A DNA stretch of 9,465 nucleotides from positions 1-9,465 of the forward strand of contig CAKTZW010000043.1 in the NCBI GenBank assembly GCA_934636065.1, written 5' to 3'. Positions 1-5,308 of this stretch are shown in pieces. This stretch comes from an uncultured Labedella sp. GTDB lineage: Bacteria; Actinomycetota; Actinomycetes; Actinomycetales; Microbacteriaceae. The notes under the pieces are model-generated. The model had not been told where the DNA came from. It did no database searches and saw only the letters and a program-made list of their open reading frames with translations. How positions within the stretch are numbered: position 1 is the first letter of the stretch; each line of letters opens with the position of its first letter. The translations under genes and the position numbers were made by a program.

Positions 1-240
1 GCTAACCCTGCCCGACGACCACCTATGCGCAAGCAACTCTTCGTGACCGGCGTTCTGCTGCTGGCCGCCCTCGGCACCCGCGCCCAGGAGGCGCCCGTGC
101 TGCCCGCCGTGCCGCAGCCCCGCCCCGACCCCACGCTCGTCAATCCCGCCACCGACTCGGCCCAGGCCGTGCGCAACTTATTCCGCAAGCGGCGCAACGG
201 CGGCACCGCGGTGGCCCTGACCAACATGGGCTCGACGCCC
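1..240. other. Foreign (Bacteroidota-like) segment joined to actinobacterial DNA
   Basis: These bases differ in style from the rest of the window. The encoded peptide starts MRKQLFVTGVLLLAALGTRA with a Q right after it, which is the 'RAQ' signal-peptide style common in Bacteroidota. It continues through a proline-rich stretch to AVRNLFRKRR, which I associate with Hymenobacter secreted proteins. Codon choice also differs: Pro is CCC in 6 of 7 cases, Leu is mostly CTG with one TTA (178-180), and Thr is mostly ACC. Beyond about 240, Leu is mostly CTC and Thr mostly ACG. No Shine-Dalgarno site precedes the ATG at 25. The right edge is uncertain, between about 200 and 243. The family resemblance is from memory, and the cause (assembly or library chimera versus transfer) cannot be decided here. 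Confidence 0.6.
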
Positions 241-1002
241 CTGCGCGCCGGCGCGGTCGACGTCGGGTCGACGGCCGGATCCGCCGCGCTGCTCGCCCGC
301 TCCAACGGGTCGCCGATCCAGACGATCGACATCTACTCGCAGCCCGAGTGGGCCGCCCTCGTCGTGGGCGACGGCTCGGACATCGCCGATGTCGCCGATC
401 TCGCGGGCAAGAAGGTGGCGGCGACGAAGGGCACCGACCCGTACTTCTTCCTGCTGCAGTCGCTCGAGGAGGCCGGCGTCGACCCCGCCGACGTGACGAT
501 CGAGAACCTCCAGCACGCCGACGGCGCGACGGCCCTCTCGAACGGATCCGTCGACGCCTGGGCGGGACTCGACCCGATCATGGCGGGGGCGGAGGAGGAG
601 GGCGCGACGCTCCTCTACCGGAACGTCGACTTCAACAGCTACGGCTTCCTCAACGCGACCGAGGAGTTCCTGACGGAGAAGCCCGACGTCGCGCAGACGG
701 TCGTGGACGCGTACGAGAAGGCGCGCGAGTGGGCCGAGGAGAACCCCGAGGAGACGGCGCAGATCCTCGCCGACGTCGCCGGGCTCGACCTCGCGGTCGC
801 ATCGACGGTCATCGAGGAGCGCTCGAACCTCGACGTCGACAACGTGCCGGGGCAGGCCCAGCTCGACGTGCTCTCCGTGATCGGTCCGATCCTCGTCGAG
901 TCGGGCGATGTCGCCTCCCAGGACGCCGTGGACGAGGCGCTCGACGCGCTGCTCGAGCCGTCCTTCGCCGAGAAGGCCGACCCCTCGGCCCTCGACGACT
1001 GA
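25..1002 (+). CDS. Chimeric frame: foreign N-terminus fused to truncated SsuA-like substrate-binding protein
   Basis: The frame is 325 aa. Residues from about 73 onward belong to the periplasmic-binding-protein family that serves aliphatic sulfonate, taurine and nitrate importers (SsuA/TauA/NrtA, NMT1-like fold). Visible hallmarks are AGAVDVGSTAGSAALLA (75-91), the lobe crossover near QTIDIYSQPEWAALVV, DLAGKKVAATKGTDPYFFL, and the 'VDAWAGLDPIMAG' ligand-lobe segment. The partner permease lies downstream. Normal members of this family in actinobacteria are lipoproteins that begin with a lipobox cysteine and a first lobe of roughly 80-100 residues. Here that part is missing and is replaced by a signal peptide (residues 1-20, probable cleavage after TRA) and about 50 unrelated residues. 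As written, the product would lack part of the ligand-binding lobe and is unlikely to work. The true gene probably starts outside this window. The substrate cannot be told from sequence. Confidence 0.7.
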   Translation: MRKQLFVTGVLLLAALGTRAQEAPVLPAVPQPRPDPTLVNPATDSAQAVRNLFRKRRNGGTAVALTNMGSTPLRAGAVDVGSTAGSAALLARSNGSPIQTIDIYSQPEWAALVVGDGSDIADVADLAGKKVAATKGTDPYFFLLQSLEEAGVDPADVTIENLQHADGATALSNGSVDAWAGLDPIMAGAEEEGATLLYRNVDFNSYGFLNATEEFLTEKPDVAQTVVDAYEKAREWAEENPEETAQILADVAGLDLAVASTVIEERSNLDVDNVPGQAQLDVLSVIGPILVESGDVASQDAVDEALDALLEPSFAEKADPSALDD

Positions 1003-1017
1003 CCCGCCCTCCCACAC

Positions 1018-1085
1018 TCCTGAGAAGTGCGGACTGGGGTCGCTTCGGAGGGCGGAATGGCGGCCGAAGTCCGCACTTCAGGGAG
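1018..1085 (+). repeat. Inverted repeat in the importer intergenic spacer
   Basis: The 116-base gap between the binding-protein and permease genes holds a dyad. GAAGTGCGGACT (1024-1035) pairs perfectly with AGTCCGCACTTC (1068-1079) around a 32-base loop. Outside it, CTCCTGA and TCAGGGAG extend the pairing past a two-base bulge. Inside it, CTTCGG (1043-1048) can pair instead with CCGAAG (1064-1069), so two folds compete. There is no T-tract, so it is not a standard intrinsic terminator. It could be a REP-like dispersed palindrome, an mRNA stabiliser protecting the upstream message, or an attenuator lowering permease expression. Confidence 0.6.
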
Positions 1086-1118
1086 AGAGAAACACGGAAG
1101 GAAGAGGGAGGAGGAGAC

Positions 1119-1997
1119 GTGAGCTATCAGAACGAGCGTGACGAGCGCGTTCCCGCTGTCGTCACGGTGCAGGGCGCGGCGTACGACACGACGGAGGCGC
1201 GGCCGGGTCGCGCGGTCCTCGCGCGCGGGACCGGACGGCTGACGTCCCGGACCTGGTTCGTCCTCGTCGCCGGTGCGCTCCTCCCGGTCCTCGTCCTCGT
1301 CGTCTGGTCGATCGTGAGCGCGACCGACCTCGTCCCGTCCTCCCGCATGCCCTCCCCCGCGGAGGTGTGGTCGGCGGGAGTGGATCTCGCCCAGCGCGGC
1401 GAGCTGACGTCCGACATCGCGATCTCCGTCCAGCGCGTGCTCATCGGATTCGCGATCGGCGCGCTGCTCGGGCTCCTCGCCGGGGCGATCGTGGGCCTGT
1501 CGCGGCTCGGGGACATCCTGCTGTCGCCGTCGCTCGCGGCCCTGCGCGCGGTGCCGTCGCTCGCGTGGGTGCCGCTGCTCATCCTGTGGTTCCGGATCGG
1601 CGAGGACTCGAAGCTCATCCTCATCGCGATCGGGGCCTTCTTCCCCGTGTACACGACGGTGTCCGCGGCGCTCCGCCACGTCGACCGGCAGCTCGTCGAG
1701 GCGGGCCGGGCCTTCGGCCTGAGCGGGACGCGGCTCTTCGCGACGGTGCAGCTTCCCGCGGTGATCCCCTCGGTCATCTCGGGGCTGCGGCTGGCTCTCG
1801 CTCAGGCGTGGCTGTTCCTCGTCGCGGCGGAGCTCATCGCGTCGTCGATGGGCCTCGGCTTCCGGCTCGTCGAATCGCAGAACAACGGGCGCATCGACCG
1901 GATCTTCTTCGTCATCATCCTGCTCGCCGTGCTCGGCAAGCTCTCCGACTCCCTCGTCGGTCTCTTCGAACGCTGGGTCAAGCGCCGCTGGTCCTAA
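1119..1997 (+). CDS. SsuC-type ABC importer permease
   Basis: This 292-aa inner-membrane permease has the binding-protein-dependent transport (BPD_transp_1) fold used by sulfonate, taurine and nitrate importers. A cytoplasmic N-terminus of about 45 residues leads into the first membrane segment (46-68). Further segments lie near 105-127, 147-159, 164-184, 215-240 and 262-283. The ATPase-coupling EAA loop is clear at 194-213: EAGRAFGLSGTRLFATVQLP. The GTG start was chosen because AGGGAGGAGGAG sits just upstream (1105-1116). The frame stays open far upstream, but only as a shadow of the preceding gene. It follows the binding-protein gene by 116 bases and ends two bases before a strong hairpin, so it is the last gene of its operon. 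No SsuB-type ATPase follows, so it must lie upstream or elsewhere. The family is secure; the substrate is not. Confidence 0.9.
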   Translation: MSYQNERDERVPAVVTVQGAAYDTTEARPGRAVLARGTGRLTSRTWFVLVAGALLPVLVLVVWSIVSATDLVPSSRMPSPAEVWSAGVDLAQRGELTSDIAISVQRVLIGFAIGALLGLLAGAIVGLSRLGDILLSPSLAALRAVPSLAWVPLLILWFRIGEDSKLILIAIGAFFPVYTTVSAALRHVDRQLVEAGRAFGLSGTRLFATVQLPAVIPSVISGLRLALAQAWLFLVAAELIASSMGLGFRLVESQNNGRIDRIFFVIILLAVLGKLSDSLVGLFERWVKRRWS

Positions 1998-1999
1998 CG

Positions 2000-2067
2000 C
2001 CCCACTACATAAAAACGGAGATGGTGCACGTAGCTAGGTGCACCATCTCCGTTTTCATGTAGTGGGG
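2000..2067. terminator. Long hairpin, probable bidirectional terminator
   Basis: Arms 2000-2029 and 2038-2067 are inverted copies matching at 29 of 30 positions (the single A/C mismatch involves 2011), around an 8-base loop GTAGCTAG. The inner core pairs CGGAGATGGTGCAC with GTGCACCATCTCCG and is flanked by AAAAA (2011-2015) and TTTT (2052-2055). This gives the stem-plus-U-tract form of an intrinsic terminator on both strands. It starts two bases after the permease stop codon. The outer 11 pairs (CCCCACTACAT and complement) are more than a terminator needs. Confidence 0.85.
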
Positions 2068-2142
2068 GGAAACGTGCGCGCGAAGGGCGATGTGCGCAGC
2101 GGGCGTGCGCGGGAGGCAAAGAAACGCCCCGACTGCCCCGGA

Positions 2143-2148
2143 TACGCT
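2143..2148 (+). promoter_or_regulatory. Candidate -10 box for the DUF6421 gene
   Basis: TACGCT fits the TAnnnT pattern of actinobacterial housekeeping -10 boxes. It lies 51 bases before the ATG at 2200 and shortly before a palindrome where transcription would be expected to start. I see no convincing -35 box, so this is a weak call supported mainly by position in a leader of about 130 bases downstream of a terminator. Confidence 0.35.
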
Positions 2149-2154
2149 CGGCGA

Positions 2155-2170
2155 TGAGGCGATCGCCTCA
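2155..2170. promoter_or_regulatory. 16-bp perfect palindrome in leader, possible operator
   Basis: TGAGGCGATCGCCTCA equals its own reverse complement. It begins six bases after the candidate -10 box, about where RNA synthesis would start, and ends 29 bases before the DUF6421 start codon. A perfect even dyad in that position is what a dimeric repressor (TetR- or GntR-like) would bind. It could also form a short RNA hairpin. No regulator gene lies next to it. Confidence 0.5.
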
Positions 2171-2199
2171 CACACCGACGCACGCCCGAGGAGGGATCC

Positions 2200-3630
2200 A
2201 TGACCATCGAACGCAGCACCCAGGCGATCATCGGCGAGCCCGAGGTCGTGGAGGACACCCGCCTCACCGGCGACGAGATCGCGGCGACGCCCGACTGGCA
2301 GCGCCTCAAGGCCGCCGCGACCGCGATCCGCGCCCACCAGATCAAGGACGGCTCGATCCCCGAGGCCGACGCCCACGGCGCCGCTCGTCAGTACGTGAAT
2401 GAGCTCGTCGCCGGCATCCGGGACCTCGCGCCCCACTTCCCCGCCGACGCGGCCTACCTCGCCGCCGTCGCCGTGGACGTCGAGCGCTGGGCGGACGCGG
2501 GCTTCGGCGTGCCCGACTTCCTCGACTCCCTCATCGAGTTCCAGCCGCAGCTGTCGCGACGCGACGGCGAGCTCCACCTCGTCGTCTTCCCGATGTACAC
2601 CCAGAACGGATCGACGGATCGCCTCGTCGAGGCAGTCATCGTCGAGGTCGTCTGGCCGGACTTCGTCGCGGAGCTGGAGGCCGGCGACTACTCGAACGCG
2701 CTCTTCGTGCCGATCCGCTTCGTGGACTTCACCCCCGGATACGACACGAACTCCGCGGTGCTCTTCCCCGAGACCGTCGCGATGCGCAGCATCCCGACCT
2801 TCACGTGGGGCGCGATCTTCGCCGACCGGGAGGCCGCGCGCTTCCGCCGCGTCGTGCGGAAGGCCGCGGAGATCACGAAGCTCGACCTGCCGGCCGACGC
2901 GCAGGAGCTCCTCGACGACCAGCAGCTCGCCGAGGAGACCTTCGTCATGTGGGACCTCATCCACGACCGCACGCACATGCGCGGAGACCTGCCGTTCGAC
3001 CCGTTCATGATCAAGCAGCGGATGCCGTTCTTCCTCTACTCGCTCGAGGAGCTGCGCTGCGACCTCACCGCGTTCCGGGAGTCGGTGCGGCTCGAGAGGG
3101 AGCTCGGGGCGCGCGGGCGCGACGATCTGAGCGCCGCGGAGGGGGAGGTGCTGCGCCACGCGAAGCTCGTCCAGTACGCGGTGATCTTCGACCGGATCTT
3201 CCGCTTCACCCTCACGGGGTCGCGCGTGCGCAACTACGACGGCCTCGGTGGCCAGCTGCTGTTCGCCTGGCTGCACCAGCACCGCGTCCTGCACTGGACG
3301 GACACGTCGCTCGCGATCGACTGGGACGAGGTCCCGGCCGTCGTGGTACAGCTGGGCGACGCGATCGACGAGCTCTACTGGCGCTCGATCGACCGCCCGA
3401 AGGTCGCGCACTGGCTCGCGGCCTACGAGCTGGTGTCGTCCGTCGTCGCGCCCCACCCGGCCTCCGCCTGGAAGCGCGGTTTGCCGGACGACGTCCTGCT
3501 CGGTGCACCGCGCGGCATGACGGACGCCGTGCTCGACGACGAATTCCCCCTCTCGATGTTCTACGAGGCACTGCAGAAGAAGATGGGCGACGTGATCGCC
3601 TCGACCTCGGGCATCACGGGCCGCTCCTGA
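2200..3630 (+). CDS. DUF6421-family protein
   Basis: The product is 476 aa, apparently soluble, with no signal peptide or membrane segment. I recognise it as the DUF6421 family of actinobacteria, from memory; its function is unknown. The ATG has GAGGAGGG seven bases upstream. An acidic, mostly helical N-terminal part (1-130) leads into a segment of beta-like stretches (ELHLVVFPMYTQNGSTDRLV). The centre has a striking pair of motifs: HDRTH at 255-259 (context MWDLIHDRTHMRGDLPFD) and EELRCDL at 283-289. Histidines spaced HxxxH followed about 25 residues later by EExRxD recall the metal-binding helices of gluzincin peptidases, but Asp stands where the catalytic Glu of HExxH would be, so catalysis is doubtful. 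The gene stands alone between a terminator upstream and a hairpin downstream, so it is probably monocistronic. Confidence 0.85.
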   Translation: MTIERSTQAIIGEPEVVEDTRLTGDEIAATPDWQRLKAAATAIRAHQIKDGSIPEADAHGAARQYVNELVAGIRDLAPHFPADAAYLAAVAVDVERWADAGFGVPDFLDSLIEFQPQLSRRDGELHLVVFPMYTQNGSTDRLVEAVIVEVVWPDFVAELEAGDYSNALFVPIRFVDFTPGYDTNSAVLFPETVAMRSIPTFTWGAIFADREAARFRRVVRKAAEITKLDLPADAQELLDDQQLAEETFVMWDLIHDRTHMRGDLPFDPFMIKQRMPFFLYSLEELRCDLTAFRESVRLERELGARGRDDLSAAEGEVLRHAKLVQYAVIFDRIFRFTLTGSRVRNYDGLGGQLLFAWLHQHRVLHWTDTSLAIDWDEVPAVVVQLGDAIDELYWRSIDRPKVAHWLAAYELVSSVVAPHPASAWKRGLPDDVLLGAPRGMTDAVLDDEFPLSMFYEALQKKMGDVIASTSGITGRS

Positions 3631-3647
3631 CGGCGCGGAACCCCTGA

Positions 3648-3686
3648 CGGATCGGCCGGGCACCCATCGGGTGTCCGGCCGATCCG
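3648..3686 (+). terminator. Strong hairpin after DUF6421 gene, terminator-like
   Basis: Bases 3648-3665 pair with 3669-3686: 17 Watson-Crick pairs plus one G-U (3660/3674), around a three-base ATC loop. The start is 17 bases after the stop codon at 3628-3630. There is no T-tract, so it would be a non-canonical terminator or a 3'-end stabiliser. Its right arm includes the first unit of the tandem array that follows. Confidence 0.6.
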
Positions 3687-3763
3687 GTGTCCGGCCGATC
3701 CGGTGTCCGGCCGATCCGGTGTCCGGCCGATCCGGTGTCCGGCCGATCCGTCCGGCCGATCGG
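3671..3763 (+). repeat. Tandem array of a 16-bp unit, five copies plus a partial
   Basis: The unit GTGTCCGGCCGATCCG occurs five times head to tail without mismatch: 3671-3686, 3687-3702, 3703-3718, 3719-3734 and 3735-3750. A shortened sixth copy lacks the leading GTG and has one change near its end (TCCGGCCGATCGG, 3751-3763). An inverted, nearly identical copy lies at 3648-3663. The 16-base period is not a multiple of three and there are no gene hallmarks, so the array is non-coding. The exact identity of the copies suggests recent expansion by slippage, giving a likely variable-number locus. Confidence 0.95.
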
Positions 3764-3812
3764 GCCGGGTGCGGGGCCGCACGCGTGATCCGCGGTTCGC
3801 TCGAGACGGCTG

Positions 3813-3821
3813 TGCCAGGAT
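3813..3821 (+). promoter_or_regulatory. Weak candidate extended -10 for the oxidoreductase gene
   Basis: TGC followed by CAGGAT (3816-3821) resembles an extended -10, 30 bases before the ATG at 3852. No clear -35 box is seen. The rest of the 221-base gap between 3631 and 3851 holds the hairpin and tandem repeats described separately, plus a small GTGCGG/CCGCAC dyad at about 3769-3782; I see nothing else in it. Confidence 0.3.
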
Positions 3822-3851
3822 GAGGTCGACCCCGAGCCGAGAGAGACACCG

Positions 3852-4934
3852 ATGTCGACAGCGCTGCCCGCACCCCGTTTCCCCGACCCGCGCGACGCGC
3901 CGGTCCTGCGCTGGGGGATCCTCGCCCCCGGGGAGATCGCGAACGACTTCACGGACGCGTTGCGCCGGCACACCGACCAGCGCGTCGTCGCTGTCGGCTC
4001 CCGGAACGGCGAGCGGGCCGCGGACTTCGCCCGCCGGTACAGCATCGACCGCTCGTACGGCTCCTACGAGGAGCTCGTCGGGGATCCGGAGGTCGACGTC
4101 GTCTACGTCGCCTCCCCGCACAGCCTCCACGAGGAGCACGCGCTCCTCGCCATCGCCGCGGGCAAGCACGTGCTGATCGAGAAGCCGATCGCCCCGACCG
4201 CCGCGGCCGCCCGCCGGATCGTGGCGGCGGCTCGCGCAGCCGGCGTCTTCGCGATGGAGGCGATGTGGACGCGGTACCGACCGCAGAGCGACATCATCCG
4301 GCAGGCCGTCGCCGACGGGCTCGTCGGCGACCTGCGCATCGTGTCGGCCGACTTCGGGGGCGTCGCACGGTACGACCCGGCGAGCCGCATCTTCGACCCG
4401 CGACTCGCGGGCGGTGCCCTGCTCGATCTCGGCGTCTACGTCGTCTCGTGGGCCGCGTTCCTCCTGGGTGACGACCTCCGCGTCGCGGCCGGCGGTCGCC
4501 TCGCGCCGACCGGGGTGGACGCCCACGCCGCACTCGTGCTCTCCTCGGACGCCGGAGCGCACGCGCTCGTGAGCGCGAGCGTCGACGCGCGCACTCCCGA
4601 GCAGTCCGTCATCACGGGCGAGCGGGGCCGCATCGAGGTGTCCTCCCCGTTCTGGGACGCCGATGCTCTTCGCCTCATCGGCGCGGACGGCGCCCTCGCG
4701 GCCGAGTGGAACGACCCCTACGGCCGCCCGGGGCGCCAGTCACTCTGCTACCAGGCGGCGGCCCTCGCGCGGTTCGTCTCCGAAGGCCGCACGGAGTCCC
4801 CGCTCCACGGCCTCGACGAGACCGTACGCGTCATCGAGCTCCTGGACGTGGCGCGGCGTCAGATCGGCGCCGTCGAACCCGGCTCGGCCTCTCTGCTCGA
4901 GGGAGACGGGACGCGGCCGGAATCCGCCTCGTGA
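3852..4934 (+). CDS. Gfo/Idh/MocA-family NAD(P)-dependent oxidoreductase
   Basis: A 360-aa cytoplasmic dehydrogenase. The N-terminal Rossmann domain (about 19-135) opens with LRWGILAPGEIANDF, the family's dinucleotide loop with its second glycine replaced by Ala-Pro. The family-defining EKP occurs at 110-112 (HVLIEKPIA), after VDVVYVASPHSLHEEHALLA. The C-terminal alpha/beta domain carries GGALLDLGVYVV at 187-198. The Asp-x-Gly-x-Tyr form, rather than Asp-x-Gly-x-His, points to the trans-dihydrodiol/xylose dehydrogenase-like branch, whose members oxidise sugars or cyclic diols. The length is slightly above the usual 330-350 because of an N-terminal extension of about 18 residues and a short C-terminal tail. 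GAGAGA (3840-3845) precedes the ATG. It stands alone with no sugar transporter or kinase beside it, so the substrate is unknown. Confidence 0.9.
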   Translation: MSTALPAPRFPDPRDAPVLRWGILAPGEIANDFTDALRRHTDQRVVAVGSRNGERAADFARRYSIDRSYGSYEELVGDPEVDVVYVASPHSLHEEHALLAIAAGKHVLIEKPIAPTAAAARRIVAAARAAGVFAMEAMWTRYRPQSDIIRQAVADGLVGDLRIVSADFGGVARYDPASRIFDPRLAGGALLDLGVYVVSWAAFLLGDDLRVAAGGRLAPTGVDAHAALVLSSDAGAHALVSASVDARTPEQSVITGERGRIEVSSPFWDADALRLIGADGALAAEWNDPYGRPGRQSLCYQAAALARFVSEGRTESPLHGLDETVRVIELLDVARRQIGAVEPGSASLLEGDGTRPESAS

Positions 4935-4960
4935 CGGAGGCGACCGGCGCGACCGGTCCC

Positions 4961-4966
4961 TAGGCT
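4961..4966 (+). promoter_or_regulatory. Candidate -10 box for a leaderless transcript
   Basis: TAGGCT fits the TAnnnT -10 pattern and lies only six bases before the ATG at 4973, with no Shine-Dalgarno sequence between. That arrangement is typical of actinobacterial leaderless promoters, where transcription starts at or next to the start codon. No clear -35 is visible in the 38-base gap after the oxidoreductase stop. If correct, it drives the three-gene kinase operon. Confidence 0.5.
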
Positions 4967-4972
4967 CGATCC

Positions 4973-5308
4973 ATGGCTGACGATCGAGCGAACCGGAACG
5001 GACGCGACCGGACCGCGGGATGGAACTCCTCGTACTCCCTTCCCATCGGCATGGCCATCGGTCTCGTCCTCGGTGCGGGGCTCGGCATCATCGTCTTCGA
5101 CAACCTCGCGCTCGGGATGGGCGTGGGTCTCGCGCTCGGCGTCGCGATCGGGGCCGGCGGCTTCGGCTTCGGGTCGTCGCGCGGCACGGTGGACGGGAGC
5201 GGGAACGCGCCCTCCGGGGACGGTGAGGGCCGTGTGAACGGCGGATCGACGTCGGACGGTGATGCCCCAGGGCAGGACGATGCGGGATCTGAGGGGCGAG
5301 GCCGGTGA
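4973..5308 (+). CDS. Small two-pass glycine-zipper membrane protein
   Basis: I do not recognise a named family for this 111-aa protein. A charged N-terminus of about 20 residues (MADDRANRNGRDRTAGW) precedes two predicted membrane helices, about 22-42 and 45-67, with a tight turn at FDN. Glycines in the first helix fall at 26, 30, 34 and 38, and in the second at 48, 52, 56 and 60. These are two runs of GxxxGxxxGxxxG, the spacing that packs helices closely. The C-terminal 45 residues are a Gly/Asp/Ser-rich, apparently disordered tail. Its stop overlaps the GTG of the next gene (GTGA, 5305-5308), so it is probably translated together with the histidine kinase. It may be an accessory sensor or partner of the kinase; that is inference from coupling and membrane location. 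The gene appears leaderless. Confidence 0.8.
   Translation: MADDRANRNGRDRTAGWNSSYSLPIGMAIGLVLGAGLGIIVFDNLALGMGVGLALGVAIGAGGFGFGSSRGTVDGSGNAPSGDGEGRVNGGSTSDGDAPGQDDAGSEGRGR

Noticed and set aside
348..1118. 257-codon upstream extension of the permease frame
   Set aside because: It overlaps the binding-protein coding region in another frame and is Arg/Gly-rich. A strong ribosome site marks the GTG at 1119 as the start.
2000..2067. Terminal inverted repeat of an insertion sequence
   Set aside because: The arms are separated by only 8 bases, with no transposase gene and no visible target duplication; a terminator explains it better.
3671..3763. Regular repeats suggesting a CRISPR array
   Set aside because: The 16-bp units are directly adjacent with no spacers, and there are no cas genes; it is a simple tandem repeat.
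2005..3873. 622-aa open frame on the minus strand
   Set aside because: It is antisense to the DUF6421 gene, has Arg/Asp/Val-biased shadow composition, and runs through the tandem repeats and the terminator hairpin. High-GC DNA produces such frames.
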